Both the position numbers and the translations under genes were made by a program. A stretch of DNA of 64,000 nucleotides from an uncultured Siphonobacter sp. Lineage in GTDB: Bacteria; Bacteroidota; Bacteroidia; Cytophagales; Spirosomataceae. The stretch is taken from contig CAJYHS010000041.1 of the NCBI GenBank assembly GCA_913774715.1, positions 1 through 64,000 on the forward strand. The letters run 5' to 3'. Position 1 is the first letter of the stretch. The number at the start of each line of letters is the position of its first letter. The notes below the pieces were generated by a model, which saw only the letters and a program-made list of their open reading frames with translations, was not told the DNA's origin and did no database searches. Below, piece after piece: positions 27,848 to 37,929 of the stretch.

Positions 27848-30775
27848 TTAGAAACTAAGTTGAATACCAAAGACAAACTTCTTGCTAAAGGGATATTTTG
27901 TTCCGACCTCGCCCGTTCCGGGAACATCGGGATCAATCCCGGAAAATTTAGTGATCGTAAACAGGTTATCCGCGGAGGCCGTCAGGCGAAGACCCGCGAG
28001 TTTGGCCTTCTGCATCACTTCCGAGGGGAAATCGTAGCTTAGGCTAATGTTACGCAGCCGGAGGTAATTCCCATTTTCAATAAACCGAGAAGAAGGCCGC
28101 TGTGAGTTATTATTACCACCCAGTACGTATTTGGGATGCGTGGCCACATCGCCTGGCTGCTGCCAGCGGGACCAGCCATTAGGAAGAGCCATTAAACTAT
28201 AGCGATCATAAGCCCCGTCACTGTCGAACAACTGACGGTCGCCGTTGTAAATCATGGCTCCCGCTGAATACGTAAAGAAGGCATTCAGTTCCAGATTTTT
28301 CCAGGTAAAAACCTCCCGAATACCACCAAAGAGTTTAGGGTTCGCATTCGTGCCGATGAACTGCAGGGTAGCTTCGTTATAATTAGTAGTTGAACTGGTG
28401 CTACCGTCCGTATTTAATTTTTCCCAGGTAGGGCTACCCGTTTGTGATTCTACGCCGAGCCAGCGGCGGGTATACCAGCTGTTTAGCGGCTGATCAAGAG
28501 CAAAGGGACGTAAGCCATTCGCCACAAACGTACGGTCTCCGTACAATTCGGTTAACTTGTTCCGGTTCATGCCGGCATTCACTTCCATGAGCCATTTGAA
28601 GTCCTTTTTCTGGATGATGTCGCCCGAGAGAACGATTTCCAAGCCCTGGTTACGAACGGCTCCGATGTTCTCGGTGATGTAGGCATACCCACTGGTTCCC
28701 TGCAAGGGCCGATTGAATAAAAGGTTATTCGTCAGTCGGTTGTAAATATCGGCGGTGATGGAAAGGCGTTTCCAGAGCGTCAGATCTACTCCCAGGTTAG
28801 CATTATTGGAAACTTCCCAGGACAGATTCGGATTTTCGATACGGGTAGGGTAGGCCGAGGGAATGCCCGCATACTGATCAGTCAGGTTATACAAACCCTG
28901 AGCGGCGTAATCGCTGATACCGTCGGCATTACCCGTAGTTCCATAACTGGCTCTAAATTTCAGTAAACTAATGGTTTGATTATTACTTAGAAAAGCCTCG
29001 TTACTGGCGTTCCAGGTTAAGCCCACCGCGTAGAAATTTCCGAATTTCTTACTCCGTCCAAACTTGGAAGAACCGTCCCGCCGGAACGAAGTCGTTACAA
29101 TGTACTTATCGTTATATCCGTAGTTAGCCTGAAAAAGATAGGAAGAAAAGGCGTTGTCAGTCTTGGTTCCTTCGATGCTTTCGGGTTGGGAGGTGGCATC
29201 CAGAATGTCGAGACCCGAGTAAATACCCTTACCCGTTGCTCCCAGCGATTGGTAATAGTAAGTCTGATACTCATAACCTGCTAGTCCGTCAATGCTATGT
29301 CCGCCAGCAAACTCATGTTTGAAGCGTAGCAAATTAGAGGTTAGTAACGTGTAATTTCGACTATTGAACTGACTTAGCCGGCCCTGCACGTCAGCCGCAC
29401 TATTACCCCGGGCATCCTGGCTACTTTCACTGTAATAAATGCTGGTCTGAGCCCGGTTGGTTGTTGAAAGCGTCAACCAGGGTAATAATTCATATTCAGC
29501 CTTAAAAAGCAGATCACCCGCCAAGGTGTTTTCATTGAATTTTTCAAACTGCTGGTTATAAATGAAGTTGGCATTGTCGCGTCCGAACCAGCGTTTGGCT
29601 CCGGTAACGGGGTTGTAAGGCTGTCCTTCGTAATAAGGATCGTCGTAAGGCAGATAGGTATACGCTCCGTACAGCGAACCACCGCTGTTGTCGTACCCAC
29701 GAGTATACGTTCCGGCAGCATTAACGGTGAAATGCAATTTATTTGTTACATCATGGTTGAAGTTCAGCCGGGCTCCAAAACGATCCAGTCCCGTTTCCTT
29801 CAGAATCCCTTCTTCCTGATAATAGTTACCGCTTACGAAAAACCGACTCTTCTCTGAGCCACCTGAGGCGTTGAGTTCGGCTAACGTATTAGAAGCCGTC
29901 CGAAAAGCCTGATCAAACCAGTTGGTATTCGCATTAGCTTCAGGAGTAGGCAGAAAGTCATTCACATTCTGACCGGGGCGGTCACGTTCAAAAGCCTGTT
30001 TTTGCAGAGCATATAATTCCGAGCCATTCATTAACCGAAAATTTCCCAGACTCAGCTGCCCCACGCCTTTATTGAAGCGGGCGGTTACTTTCGTTTTTCC
30101 CGCTGCTCCCCGTCGCGTTGTCACTACGATTACCCCGTTGGAAGCTCTGGCTCCGTACAACGCCGTTGCGGAAGCATCTTTCAATACGGTAATGGACTCA
30201 ATATCACTCGGATTGGGAATGCCTCCAATCACGCCATCCACTACGTAGAGCGGATCAGAACTGGCCGTAAGCGTACCCACGCCACGGATAATGATTTTAG
30301 GAGCACTTCGTGGATCGCCCGAGTTAGTACCTACCTGAACCCCCGCAGCTTTACCTTGTAACATTTGCGAAACACTGTTAGCCGTTACATCTTTCAGGTT
30401 CTTGGGCGTAATCGCCTGAGCCGAACCCGTCATGTTTTTCTGCGTCGTGGAGCTATATCCCATCACGACGACTTCGTTCAGCTGGGTATCTGATTTAAGT
30501 AGAGAAACATCCAGGGAGCTGCGGTTTTCAATGGCTACGGCTAAATTCTGATATCCTACTGAACTAAATTCCAACGTAGCTGTCGGACTTACCTGAAGGG
30601 TAAATTGACCATTGGCGTTGGTAGTCGTACCTTGAGTGGTGCCCCGAACTAGAATGTTTACACCTGGTAGCGGCTGTCCGGTATCATCTCGAACCGTTCC
30701 GGAGAGTGATAATTGCTGGGCGTAACTCCACAGACTTATCATCAGCCCAAGTAAAACAAGGGAGAATTGTTTCAT
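27848..30775 (-). CDS. SusC/RagA family TonB-linked outer membrane protein
   Basis: ORF 27848..30805, likely start ATG 30775 (MKQFSLVLLGLMISLWSYAQ); CarboxypepD_reg, plug GVGTLTASSDPLYVVDGVIGG, SITVLKDASATALYGARASNGVIVVTT. Confidence 0.94.
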   Translation of the reverse strand: MKQFSLVLLGLMISLWSYAQQLSLSGTVRDDTGQPLPGVNILVRGTTQGTTTNANGQFTLQVSPTATLEFSSVGYQNLAVAIENRSSLDVSLLKSDTQLNEVVVMGYSSTTQKNMTGSAQAITPKNLKDVTANSVSQMLQGKAAGVQVGTNSGDPRSAPKIIIRGVGTLTASSDPLYVVDGVIGGIPNPSDIESITVLKDASATALYGARASNGVIVVTTRRGAAGKTKVTARFNKGVGQLSLGNFRLMNGSELYALQKQAFERDRPGQNVNDFLPTPEANANTNWFDQAFRTASNTLAELNASGGSEKSRFFVSGNYYQEEGILKETGLDRFGARLNFNHDVTNKLHFTVNAAGTYTRGYDNSGGSLYGAYTYLPYDDPYYEGQPYNPVTGAKRWFGRDNANFIYNQQFEKFNENTLAGDLLFKAEYELLPWLTLSTTNRAQTSIYYSESSQDARGNSAADVQGRLSQFNSRNYTLLTSNLLRFKHEFAGGHSIDGLAGYEYQTYYYQSLGATGKGIYSGLDILDATSQPESIEGTKTDNAFSSYLFQANYGYNDKYIVTTSFRRDGSSKFGRSKKFGNFYAVGLTWNASNEAFLSNNQTISLLKFRASYGTTGNADGISDYAAQGLYNLTDQYAGIPSAYPTRIENPNLSWEVSNNANLGVDLTLWKRLSITADIYNRLTNNLLFNRPLQGTSGYAYITENIGAVRNQGLEIVLSGDIIQKKDFKWLMEVNAGMNRNKLTELYGDRTFVANGLRPFALDQPLNSWYTRRWLGVESQTGSPTWEKLNTDGSTSSTTNYNEATLQFIGTNANPKLFGGIREVFTWKNLELNAFFTYSAGAMIYNGDRQLFDSDGAYDRYSLMALPNGWSRWQQPGDVATHPKYVLGGNNNSQRPSSRFIENGNYLRLRNISLSYDFPSEVMQKAKLAGLRLTASADNLFTITKFSGIDPDVPGTGEVGTKYPFSKKFVFGIQLSF

Positions 30776-31130
30776 AGTTTGTAAATAAGTTAGTGAACGT
30801 AACAATCAGAAAATCAGGGTGTATTTTCCCTTTGAATCCACTCCTGAATGGATTCAGTATTGAAATTTTTGAGTACAACGGCGTGAATGCTGCAGTCAGT
30901 CAGCACCAAAGTGAAAGCGGAAATGATCAGCTACGATTAAGCTTTAGGGAACACTTCCGGAATTGATTAAATAAGGTTTAGAGTGAAGTGATTTCTGGAA
31001 TTAGTTTCGGGTGAATAATCAGGAAAATAATGGCGGCTATCAGGAGTTTCTGCTATGAAATTACGAAGCAAAAAGAGGAATGCAATAGGCTCTGAGAGCC
31101 TAGAAATGAAGAATTAAGGATACCGGGCAT

Positions 31131-31166
31131 GTGCAAACGGTTGTACTTCCCATAGCAAACGTTTGC
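31131..31166. promoter_or_regulatory. Two LacI-family-like operator palindromes
   Basis: GTGCAAACGGTTGTAC (31131-31146) and the perfect 12-bp palindrome GCAAACGTTTGC (31155-31166), centres 22 bp apart, in the susC/panD divergent intergenic region. Confidence 0.6.
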
Positions 31167-31496
31167 ACAAAAAATAATAATTTTTTAACAGCTTTCACTT
31201 TTACAGGCTTTAGGGTTACTATAATTAATAGTCTTGGCTGAGAGGTGAAATTATTTACCTATCAGAGCGACTAGTTCGAAATTATATTTTGTTAAATATA
31301 AACATTGATTACTTTTTAAATGGTATAAAGCGTTTTCTGTTAAAATAGGTCAGAACGGATAATAGTTTGGTTTAATTCAAGAGCACAGTCTTTTCTTCGG
31401 TGGAATGCATATTCCTGAAAAAACTTTCCCGAACTTTGCCGACCCCTGACGCGTTCGGGGGTTTGGAAACAAGATACACGAATGTTCCTGACTATT

Positions 31497-31832
31497 ATGA
31501 AATCAAAGCTTCACCGCGTTCGGGTAACGCAGGCGGAGCTGAATTACGTAGGTAGCATCACCATTGACGAAGACCTGATGGAGGCCGCTAACCTGCTGGA
31601 GAATGAAAAAGTACAGATTGTTAACAATAACAATGGCGAACGTTTTGAAACGTATGTAATTGTGGGCGAACGGGGTAGTGGTACGATTTGCCTTAACGGA
31701 GCCGCCGCTCGTCGGGCTCAGGTAGGTGATATCATCATTATCATGGCCTATGCCCTGATGACACCCGAGGAAGCAAAAGTACATAAGCCAACGGTAGTCT
31801 TCCCGGATGCTAACAATCGTCTGGTTAAATAG
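31497..31832 (+). CDS. panD: Aspartate 1-decarboxylase
   Basis: ORF 31482..31832; [75 protein letters not shown]. Confidence 0.95.
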   Translation: MKSKLHRVRVTQAELNYVGSITIDEDLMEAANLLENEKVQIVNNNNGERFETYVIVGERGSGTICLNGAAARRAQVGDIIIIMAYALMTPEEAKVHKPTVVFPDANNRLVK

Positions 31833-31922
31833 AGTAGCTTTTCAGGAAGTAGCAGATCGGCGAAAAATGAAAAGAGCACAACAGTTTTAAGCAGAGGTGA
31901 TTCGGAAACGGGTCACCTCGTT

Positions 31923-31930
31923 TATTTTTG
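31923..31930 (+). promoter_or_regulatory. Possible Bacteroidota -7 element TATTTTTG (TAnnTTTG consensus)
   Basis: TATTTTTG 31 nt upstream of the 31961 start. Confidence 0.35.
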
Positions 31931-31960
31931 CCGGAAACCTATCGTTAGGAAGTAATAACA

Positions 31961-32962
31961 ATGAAGAAAACACTTCAATATTTAGTATTTATAGGTCTGG
32001 CTGTTGGTCTGATCTGGTTTGCCATTCATTCCGGTACGATTAATCCCATACAGCTATGGGCCGATGTATCACAGGCCAACTTTGGTTGGGTAGCCGTGAT
32101 GATTGCTTTAACCTTCGTCGCTCACGGGAGCAGGGCGGCCCGCTGGCGAATTCTGCTGGAACCGATGGGGTATACGCCTTCTTTTTTTCGTACCAACACG
32201 GCCGTATGGCTAGGATACTTTGCCAATAACCTGGTACCCCGACTAGGAGAAGTAACCCGGTGTAGCTCGCTTTACAAAAGTGACGGAATTCCCATTGAAA
32301 AGTCCCTGGGAACGGTTGTTACCGAACGAATTTTTGATGTAGTCTCATTGTTTTTGTTACTGGGCCTTAACCTGTTACTGGATTTTGACCGGTTACTAAC
32401 CTTTATTCAGGGATCAACTTCAGCCACTCCAAAATCAGATGCGGGTGTACCCGTATTAATCTGGATCGCCTTAGGAATCGTTGTAGCGGGAGGTTTAACC
32501 ATTTTCTTTCTTTGGGAACGACTGCTGCAATTGGCAATCGTTCAGAAATTAGCAAAGGCTGGGCAGGGTTTATTATCAGGATTGCTCAGCATTCGTAATC
32601 TGCGTCAGCCCGGCTGGTTTCTGTTTTATACGGCTATGATCTGGGGCATGTACTGGCTTATGGGTTACGTCTTGTTTTTTGCCATCCCTAAATTTGCCGA
32701 TCTTTCTCCGTTGGTTGCCTTAACTACCCTAACCGTCGGGGCGTTGGCCATGATTTTGCCCACACCGGGTGGCGTAGGCTCCTTCAACGCTTTTGTGGCG
32801 TTTGCGTTGCACTCCATTTACCAAATTCCCGAAGTGGACAGCGGCACACTGGCTACTTTTATTCAGAGCTCGCAAATGATCAGCACCTTGGCGATCGGAT
32901 TAGTTTTCCTGCTGGTTTCGCTGTTGACGAATCCCCGCCCGAAAACAATTGCCGAGGAATAG
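31961..32962 (+). CDS. Flippase-like / lysylphosphatidylglycerol synthase TM-region protein
   Basis: 333 aa, polytopic; WRILLEPMGYTPSFFRTNTAVWLGYFANNLVPRLGEVTRCSSLYKSDGIPIEKSLGTVVTERIFDVVSLFLL; LPTPGGVGSFNAFV. Confidence 0.88.
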   Translation: MKKTLQYLVFIGLAVGLIWFAIHSGTINPIQLWADVSQANFGWVAVMIALTFVAHGSRAARWRILLEPMGYTPSFFRTNTAVWLGYFANNLVPRLGEVTRCSSLYKSDGIPIEKSLGTVVTERIFDVVSLFLLLGLNLLLDFDRLLTFIQGSTSATPKSDAGVPVLIWIALGIVVAGGLTIFFLWERLLQLAIVQKLAKAGQGLLSGLLSIRNLRQPGWFLFYTAMIWGMYWLMGYVLFFAIPKFADLSPLVALTTLTVGALAMILPTPGGVGSFNAFVAFALHSIYQIPEVDSGTLATFIQSSQMISTLAIGLVFLLVSLLTNPRPKTIAEE

Positions 32963-33047
32963 TTATTGTAGAATTACTTAAGGAATAATAATCAGTACTT
33001 CAGGCAGTGATGTAATCCGCAAGTATTGTCCCTAGAAAACACACCTT

Positions 33048-33530
33048 ATGAATACCGCTTCCAAGATTAAAACCGTGGCCGAGGCCATTCCGCAATTAGT
33101 AGAATGGAAAACGAGCGGGCAGAAGATTGTCTTTACCAACGGTTGTTTTGATATCGTTCATTTAGGCCACGTAGATTACCTCGAAAAAGCCCGGGATCTG
33201 GGCGATCGGCTAGTGTTGGGATTGAACACCGATGCTTCGGTTTCACGCATTAAAGGACCGCTTCGTCCGGTAGTGAACGAATATGCCCGTGCCCGACTGA
33301 TCGCGTCGCTCGCTTTTGTTGATACTGTCATTTTGTTCGATGAACCCACGCCAAAAGAGCTGATTGAGGCCATAAATCCTGACATTTTGGTCAAAGGAGA
33401 CGACTATAGCATAGAAACAATTGTTGGTTCAGATTTTGTGTTAAATAATGGAGGAGAAGTGAAAACCATCCCTTTAGTACAAGGTTTTTCTACTTCTTCG
33501 TTAATTGAGAAAATCAAGAATAACTTTTGA
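33048..33530 (+). CDS. rfaE2: D-glycero-beta-D-manno-heptose 1-phosphate adenylyltransferase
   Basis: 160 aa; KIVFTNGCFDIVHLGHVDYLEKARDLGDRLVLGLNTDASVSRIKGPLRPV, VKGDDYSIETIVGSDFV. Confidence 0.93.
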   Translation: MNTASKIKTVAEAIPQLVEWKTSGQKIVFTNGCFDIVHLGHVDYLEKARDLGDRLVLGLNTDASVSRIKGPLRPVVNEYARARLIASLAFVDTVILFDEPTPKELIEAINPDILVKGDDYSIETIVGSDFVLNNGGEVKTIPLVQGFSTSSLIEKIKNNF

Positions 33531-33704
33531 TGAGTTTGAAGAAGTTTGATCGAATTCTGGATTTGATGTAGTTGGAGAAAGTATGATCTGATAACTTTTT
33601 ATGGTTGATTCAAAGGTTGTTACCATTAGAGTTAAACCATTTAAACTTCAAACAAAATCAAACCCTCAAACTCAAGCAGAGTAAGTTAATAAACTACTAT
33701 AACT

Positions 33705-34391
33705 ATGGCAGGAGCATATTTAATTGGTATAGTCGTCATGATCGTTAGCTCGCTAGTGAGCTGGCGTTTACGCAGTAAATTCACTGAATATTCGCAGGTA
33801 GGCTTGGCCAATGGCCTTTCGGGAAAAGAAATTGCCGAGAAGATGCTACACGATAACGGTATTTATGACGTACGGGTATTATCCGTAGAAGGCCAGTTAA
33901 CCGACCACTATAATCCAGCGGATAAAACGGTTAACTTAAGTAATGATGTTTATTACGGAAGAAGCGTTTCAGCCGCCGCCGTCGCTGCTCACGAATGCGG
34001 TCACGCCGTACAACACGCAACGGCTTATAGCTGGCTGCAATTCCGTAGCTCAATGGTGCCTTTCTTAAGCATCGCGTCCAGCTGGATGCAATGGATTATT
34101 TTGGCGGGTATCTTTTTGCTCAATACGACACCAATTCCCCTGGCTATTGGGGTGGCGTTATTTGCAGCGACCACATTATTCAGCTTCATTACCCTTCCCG
34201 TAGAATACGATGCATCCAATCGGGCTTTGGCCTGGATTGAACGCACCGGAACCGTAACGCGTGAGGAACACGTCATGGCGAAAGACGCTCTGAAGTGGGC
34301 AGCTCGTACTTACGTCGTAGCAGCCATCGGTTCTTTAGCTACGTTATTGTATTATGTTAGCCTACTAATGGGCGGTCGCCGGAGCGATTAA
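33705..34391 (+). CDS. Zinc metallopeptidase (YugP/Zn_peptidase_2 family), membrane-bound
   Basis: 228 aa; HECGHAVQH motif, AEKMLHDNGIYDVRVLSVEGQLTDHYNPADKTVNLSNDVYYGRSVSAAAVAAHE. Confidence 0.92.
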   Translation: MAGAYLIGIVVMIVSSLVSWRLRSKFTEYSQVGLANGLSGKEIAEKMLHDNGIYDVRVLSVEGQLTDHYNPADKTVNLSNDVYYGRSVSAAAVAAHECGHAVQHATAYSWLQFRSSMVPFLSIASSWMQWIILAGIFLLNTTPIPLAIGVALFAATTLFSFITLPVEYDASNRALAWIERTGTVTREEHVMAKDALKWAARTYVVAAIGSLATLLYYVSLLMGGRRSD

Positions 34392-34412
34392 TCCCTGATA
34401 TTGATACAATTG

Positions 34413-34443
34413 AAAAGTCTGACTGTTGCGAGTCAGACTTTTT
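34413..34443 (+). terminator. Rho-independent terminator
   Basis: AAAAGTCTGACT-GTTGCG-AGTCAGACTTTTTTT. Confidence 0.85.
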
Positions 34444-34559
34444 TTATGTATTATCGTCGATAAAAAGAGCTTTGGCATAGTATTTTAGGCATAGTTGGAA
34501 TACTATCAGGCGAGCTAGATACGTTCTTGATTGTATAACCATTCAATACCGTAAAAGCC

Positions 34560-34712
34560 ATGAATTATTCCTTCGCTACTCGTCGCTTATTTATCAAACT
34601 TGGTTTAGTTTTTAAACCAGTTCGAAACACATCAACTCTTCGTAAGCCCAGCTTACCGATGAGTGTTTCAGGAGATAAGTTCTTTAACGACTGGAAACTT
34701 CTAAACGGTTAA
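34560..34712 (+). CDS. Candidate 50-aa basic small protein
   Basis: ORF below the track cutoff: MNYSFATRRLFIKLGLVFKPVRNTSTLRKPSLPMSVSGDKFFNDWKLLNG*, lying between two terminators. Confidence 0.35.
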   Translation: MNYSFATRRLFIKLGLVFKPVRNTSTLRKPSLPMSVSGDKFFNDWKLLNG

Positions 34713-34760
34713 CGTGGGCTTTTGGTCTGAGCCAAAAGAAAGAAACTTATAAATTATAAA

Positions 34761-34793
34761 AGGGCGGCTGGGTTATTATCCAGCCGCCCTTTG
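34761..34793. terminator. Terminator, likely bidirectional
   Basis: AGGGCGGCTGG-GTTATTAT-CCAGCCGCCCTTTG. Confidence 0.8.
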
Positions 34794-34807
34794 TATTAAG
34801 TCCCTTC

Positions 34808-35251
34808 TTATTTCCTGCGAGCAGCGATTATGGTAATTTCTACACTGGCTCCGGCGGGTAAGTCCGCTACACCAACCGTTGTGCGAGCAGGGTAATTCTT
34901 ATGAAAATATTTTCCGTAAAGCGTATTGATTCGTTGAAAATCGGATAAGTCTTTGACGTAAATGGTAGTGTTAACAATGTCCGTGTAATCTAGTTTCGCT
35001 GCTTTCAAAATCGCTAAAATGTTTTCCATGATTTGAGGAACTTCAGCTTCTACACCACCCGATACCAGCTTTTTAGTGTTCGGGTGCATTCCAATTTGTC
35101 CAGCCACAAACACTAAGCCATTCGCTTCCACGGCCTGGCTATAAGGTCCAATAGGAGCCGGAGCCGTTTCCGAATGATAAATTTTCTTCTGAGCCCAAGT
35201 CAGGCTGGAACATCCGAGAATACTCGTAATTAGGAATAAGCGTCGAATCAT
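34808..35251 (-). CDS. RidA family protein with N-terminal signal peptide
   Basis: ORF 34808..35275, likely start ATG 35251; APIGPYSQAVEANGLVFVAGQIGMHPNT, NYPARTTVGVADLPAGASVEI. Confidence 0.9.
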   Translation of the reverse strand: MIRRLFLITSILGCSSLTWAQKKIYHSETAPAPIGPYSQAVEANGLVFVAGQIGMHPNTKKLVSGGVEAEVPQIMENILAILKAAKLDYTDIVNTTIYVKDLSDFQRINTLYGKYFHKNYPARTTVGVADLPAGASVEITIIAARRK

Positions 35252-35280
35252 ACAGTCAAAATTAATACTACTCATTAGTC

Positions 35281-36873
35281 TTACTTTGCCAGCTTCGAAT
35301 GTTGACGGCCGTAGCTAAAGTAAATCACCAGTCCAATAATCAGCCAGGCTACGAATGCTCCCCAGTTGAGGATGCCCAATTCAGTCATCAGGTACAGGTT
35401 CGTAAGAATACCTAAAACGGGAAGTAATGAAAAGTTATAACGATAACTCATCACGGAAAGCGTAGCGAAAACCAGCCAGAACACGAATAAGAGCGGTTTT
35501 TCTTCCATCGCCATTACATAATGATCGGAATAAATCGCAAAAGCCATAGCAATGACAAAACCAATTCCTACAATGTATTTTCCATTGACATAAGGTACCC
35601 GAAACTTAGAGTAACTACTCAGGCCCTGGTAGTCCATATACAAAACGCCGCCGCAAACCAGAATGAACGCGAAAAACGTACCTACGCTGGTCAGGTCGAT
35701 GAAGAAACCCATATCGAAGAACATGGAAGGAACCGCTACCACAATTCCGGTAACAATGGTAGCGAACGATGGCGTATGAAATTTAGGGTGAATTTTGGAG
35801 AACATCGGCCATAACAGACCGTCACGACTCATCGTCATCCAGATACGCGGCTGACCCAACTGATACACCAGCAAGGCACTGGTAATGGCAATAACAGCCG
35901 ATACCGAAATAACTCCGGCGATGAAATCGAACCCTACTTTATGGAATACATACGCTAGTGGATCATCAACGTTTAACTCTTTATAATGCACCATTCCCGT
36001 TAATACCAGCGTAATTAATACGTACATGATTGTACAGATAATCAGGCAGTAAATCATGGCCCTAGGCATGTCGCGTTGGGGGTTTTTACATTCTTCAGCG
36101 GTAGTCGAAATCGAGTCAAAACCAATAAAGGCAAAGAAAACGGCCGCTACGCCACTAAGTACGCCACTTACTCCATTCGGGGCAAAAGGTGACCAGTTTT
36201 CAGGTTTTACGTAAAAAGCACCTGCCCCAATCACTAACAGAATTACGGCCATTTTCAAGGCTACGAGCATATTACTCACGTTCTTGGATTCCTTGATGCC
36301 GATGTACACCAGAGCCGTTACTGATACTGTAATCAGACCAGCGGGAAGATCCAGAATCAGTTTAATACCACCAATCGTGGGGGCAGAGGCCTGAGCCGCC
36401 TCGCTGGCAGAAAAGGGATTGGACGTTAACCAGTCGGGGATATGAATACCGAAGCCCACCAGCATGGAGGAGAAGTATTCCGACCAGGAAATGGCTACTA
36501 CCATGTTGGATACCGCGTATTCCAGGATCAGGGCCCAGCCGATAATCCAGGCGAAAATCTCACCGAATGACACGTATGCATAGGTATACGCACTACCCGA
36601 AACCGGAACCGTAGACGCAAACTGAGCGTAACTCAGAGCCGTAAAGACGCAGGCAATAGCCGTAAATACGAAGAGTAAGGAGACCGCAGGACCGCCGTCA
36701 AAACTAGCCCGGCCGATGGTACTGAAAATCCCGGCACCGATAATGGCCGCAATACCCAGTGAAGTTAAATCCCGAACGCCAAGGATTTTGGTCAAGCCAT
36801 GCGACTCGCCCGTGGCGTCGTTAGAAAGAACTTGTTGAATTGATTTTTTACGAAAAAGGGAGTCGTTGGCCAC
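35281..36873 (-). CDS. Amino acid permease (APC superfamily)
   Basis: 530 aa; LGVRDLTSLGIAAIIGAGIFSTIG, GSAYTYAYVSFGEIFAWIIGWALILEYAV, FFAFIGFDSISTTAEECKNPQRDMPRAM. Confidence 0.92.
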   Translation of the reverse strand: MANDSLFRKKSIQQVLSNDATGESHGLTKILGVRDLTSLGIAAIIGAGIFSTIGRASFDGGPAVSLLFVFTAIACVFTALSYAQFASTVPVSGSAYTYAYVSFGEIFAWIIGWALILEYAVSNMVVAISWSEYFSSMLVGFGIHIPDWLTSNPFSASEAAQASAPTIGGIKLILDLPAGLITVSVTALVYIGIKESKNVSNMLVALKMAVILLVIGAGAFYVKPENWSPFAPNGVSGVLSGVAAVFFAFIGFDSISTTAEECKNPQRDMPRAMIYCLIICTIMYVLITLVLTGMVHYKELNVDDPLAYVFHKVGFDFIAGVISVSAVIAITSALLVYQLGQPRIWMTMSRDGLLWPMFSKIHPKFHTPSFATIVTGIVVAVPSMFFDMGFFIDLTSVGTFFAFILVCGGVLYMDYQGLSSYSKFRVPYVNGKYIVGIGFVIAMAFAIYSDHYVMAMEEKPLLFVFWLVFATLSVMSYRYNFSLLPVLGILTNLYLMTELGILNWGAFVAWLIIGLVIYFSYGRQHSKLAK

Positions 36874-37162
36874 GGCTGCTAAATGTGTTTCGTGATAAGG
36901 TATATGGGAGCACTCGACTGATTCAATGTTTTAGGGTCTAAAAATGAACCTATTCTTTCCAGAAAAAGTAGAAATCTGCTCGCGACGAAGTGAATATTCA
37001 GGTAAAAATAGGTAATCTCGTTAAGCATTCAAGGATGAAAGTCGACGAAATGCGGGGATATAGGGAATTGTAGAAAGATTATATCAGTTTTTCCGGGCTT
37101 CGCGTTTTACTTTGTGTCCATATTTGATTTAGAGAACATTTCATTCATCAGAGCCCTCTCGC

Positions 37163-37870
37163 GTGTCTATCCTTGTCAAAGACCTTACCAAAATATACGG
37201 TTCTCAAAAAGCCGTGGATCAGCTTAGTTTTGAAGTAAAGCCCGGCGAAATCGTCGGCTTTCTGGGACCTAACGGAGCCGGGAAATCCACAACCATGAAA
37301 ATAGCAACGGGTTATCTGCATCCCACCAGTGGAACCGTGGAAGTGGCGGGCTATGACGTTACGCAGCATTCCATGGACGTTCGGAAGCATTTGGGATACC
37401 TGCCCGAGCATAATCCGCTGTACCTGGATATGTACGTAAAAGAGTTTCTGCGGTTTGTTGGCGAAATGTACGGATTGAAAGGAGAGGTACTGACGCACCA
37501 GGTAAAAGATGTAATTGAGCAGGTAGGCCTGGGGCAGGAGCAGCATAAACGCATCGGGCAGCTCTCGAAAGGCTATCGACAACGGGTAGGGCTGGCTCAG
37601 GCTCTGGTACATAATCCGCAGGTATTAATTCTGGATGAACCCACAACGGGATTGGATCCGAATCAGCTCGTTGAAATTAGGTCAGTTATCAAGGCCATTG
37701 GTCGGGAAAAAACGGTATTGTTCTCGACGCATATCATGCAGGAAGTAGAAGCCATCTGCGACCGAGCCATTATTCTGAAACGTGGAAAACTCGTTGCCAA
37801 TGACACGATCCAGTCCTTAACGCAGACGGGAAAACCCCTGGAAGCTTTGTTTAGGGATTTAACAGTTTAG
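37163..37870 (+). CDS. ABC transporter ATP-binding protein, GldA-like
   Basis: 235 aa, GTG start; SILVKDLTKIYGSQKAVDQLSFEVKPGEIVGFLGPNGAGKSTTMKIATGYL, LSKGYRQRVGLAQAL, LILDEPTTGLDPNQ. Confidence 0.88.
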   Translation: MSILVKDLTKIYGSQKAVDQLSFEVKPGEIVGFLGPNGAGKSTTMKIATGYLHPTSGTVEVAGYDVTQHSMDVRKHLGYLPEHNPLYLDMYVKEFLRFVGEMYGLKGEVLTHQVKDVIEQVGLGQEQHKRIGQLSKGYRQRVGLAQALVHNPQVLILDEPTTGLDPNQLVEIRSVIKAIGREKTVLFSTHIMQEVEAICDRAIILKRGKLVANDTIQSLTQTGKPLEALFRDLTV

Positions 37871-37891
37871 TACAATATTTATTTACTTTCC

Positions 37892-37929
37892 AAAAAGCCT
37901 TTCCTACAACATGAAAAGGCTTTTTTTAT
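37892..37929 (+). terminator. Rho-independent terminator
   Basis: AAAAAGCCTTTcctacaacatgAAAAGGCTTTTTTT. Confidence 0.7.

Noticed and set aside
26390-30775. Complete polysaccharide utilisation locus
   Set aside because: No glycoside hydrolase, SGBP, sigma/anti-sigma pair or HTCS next to the susCD pair; glgB is housekeeping and on the opposite strand.
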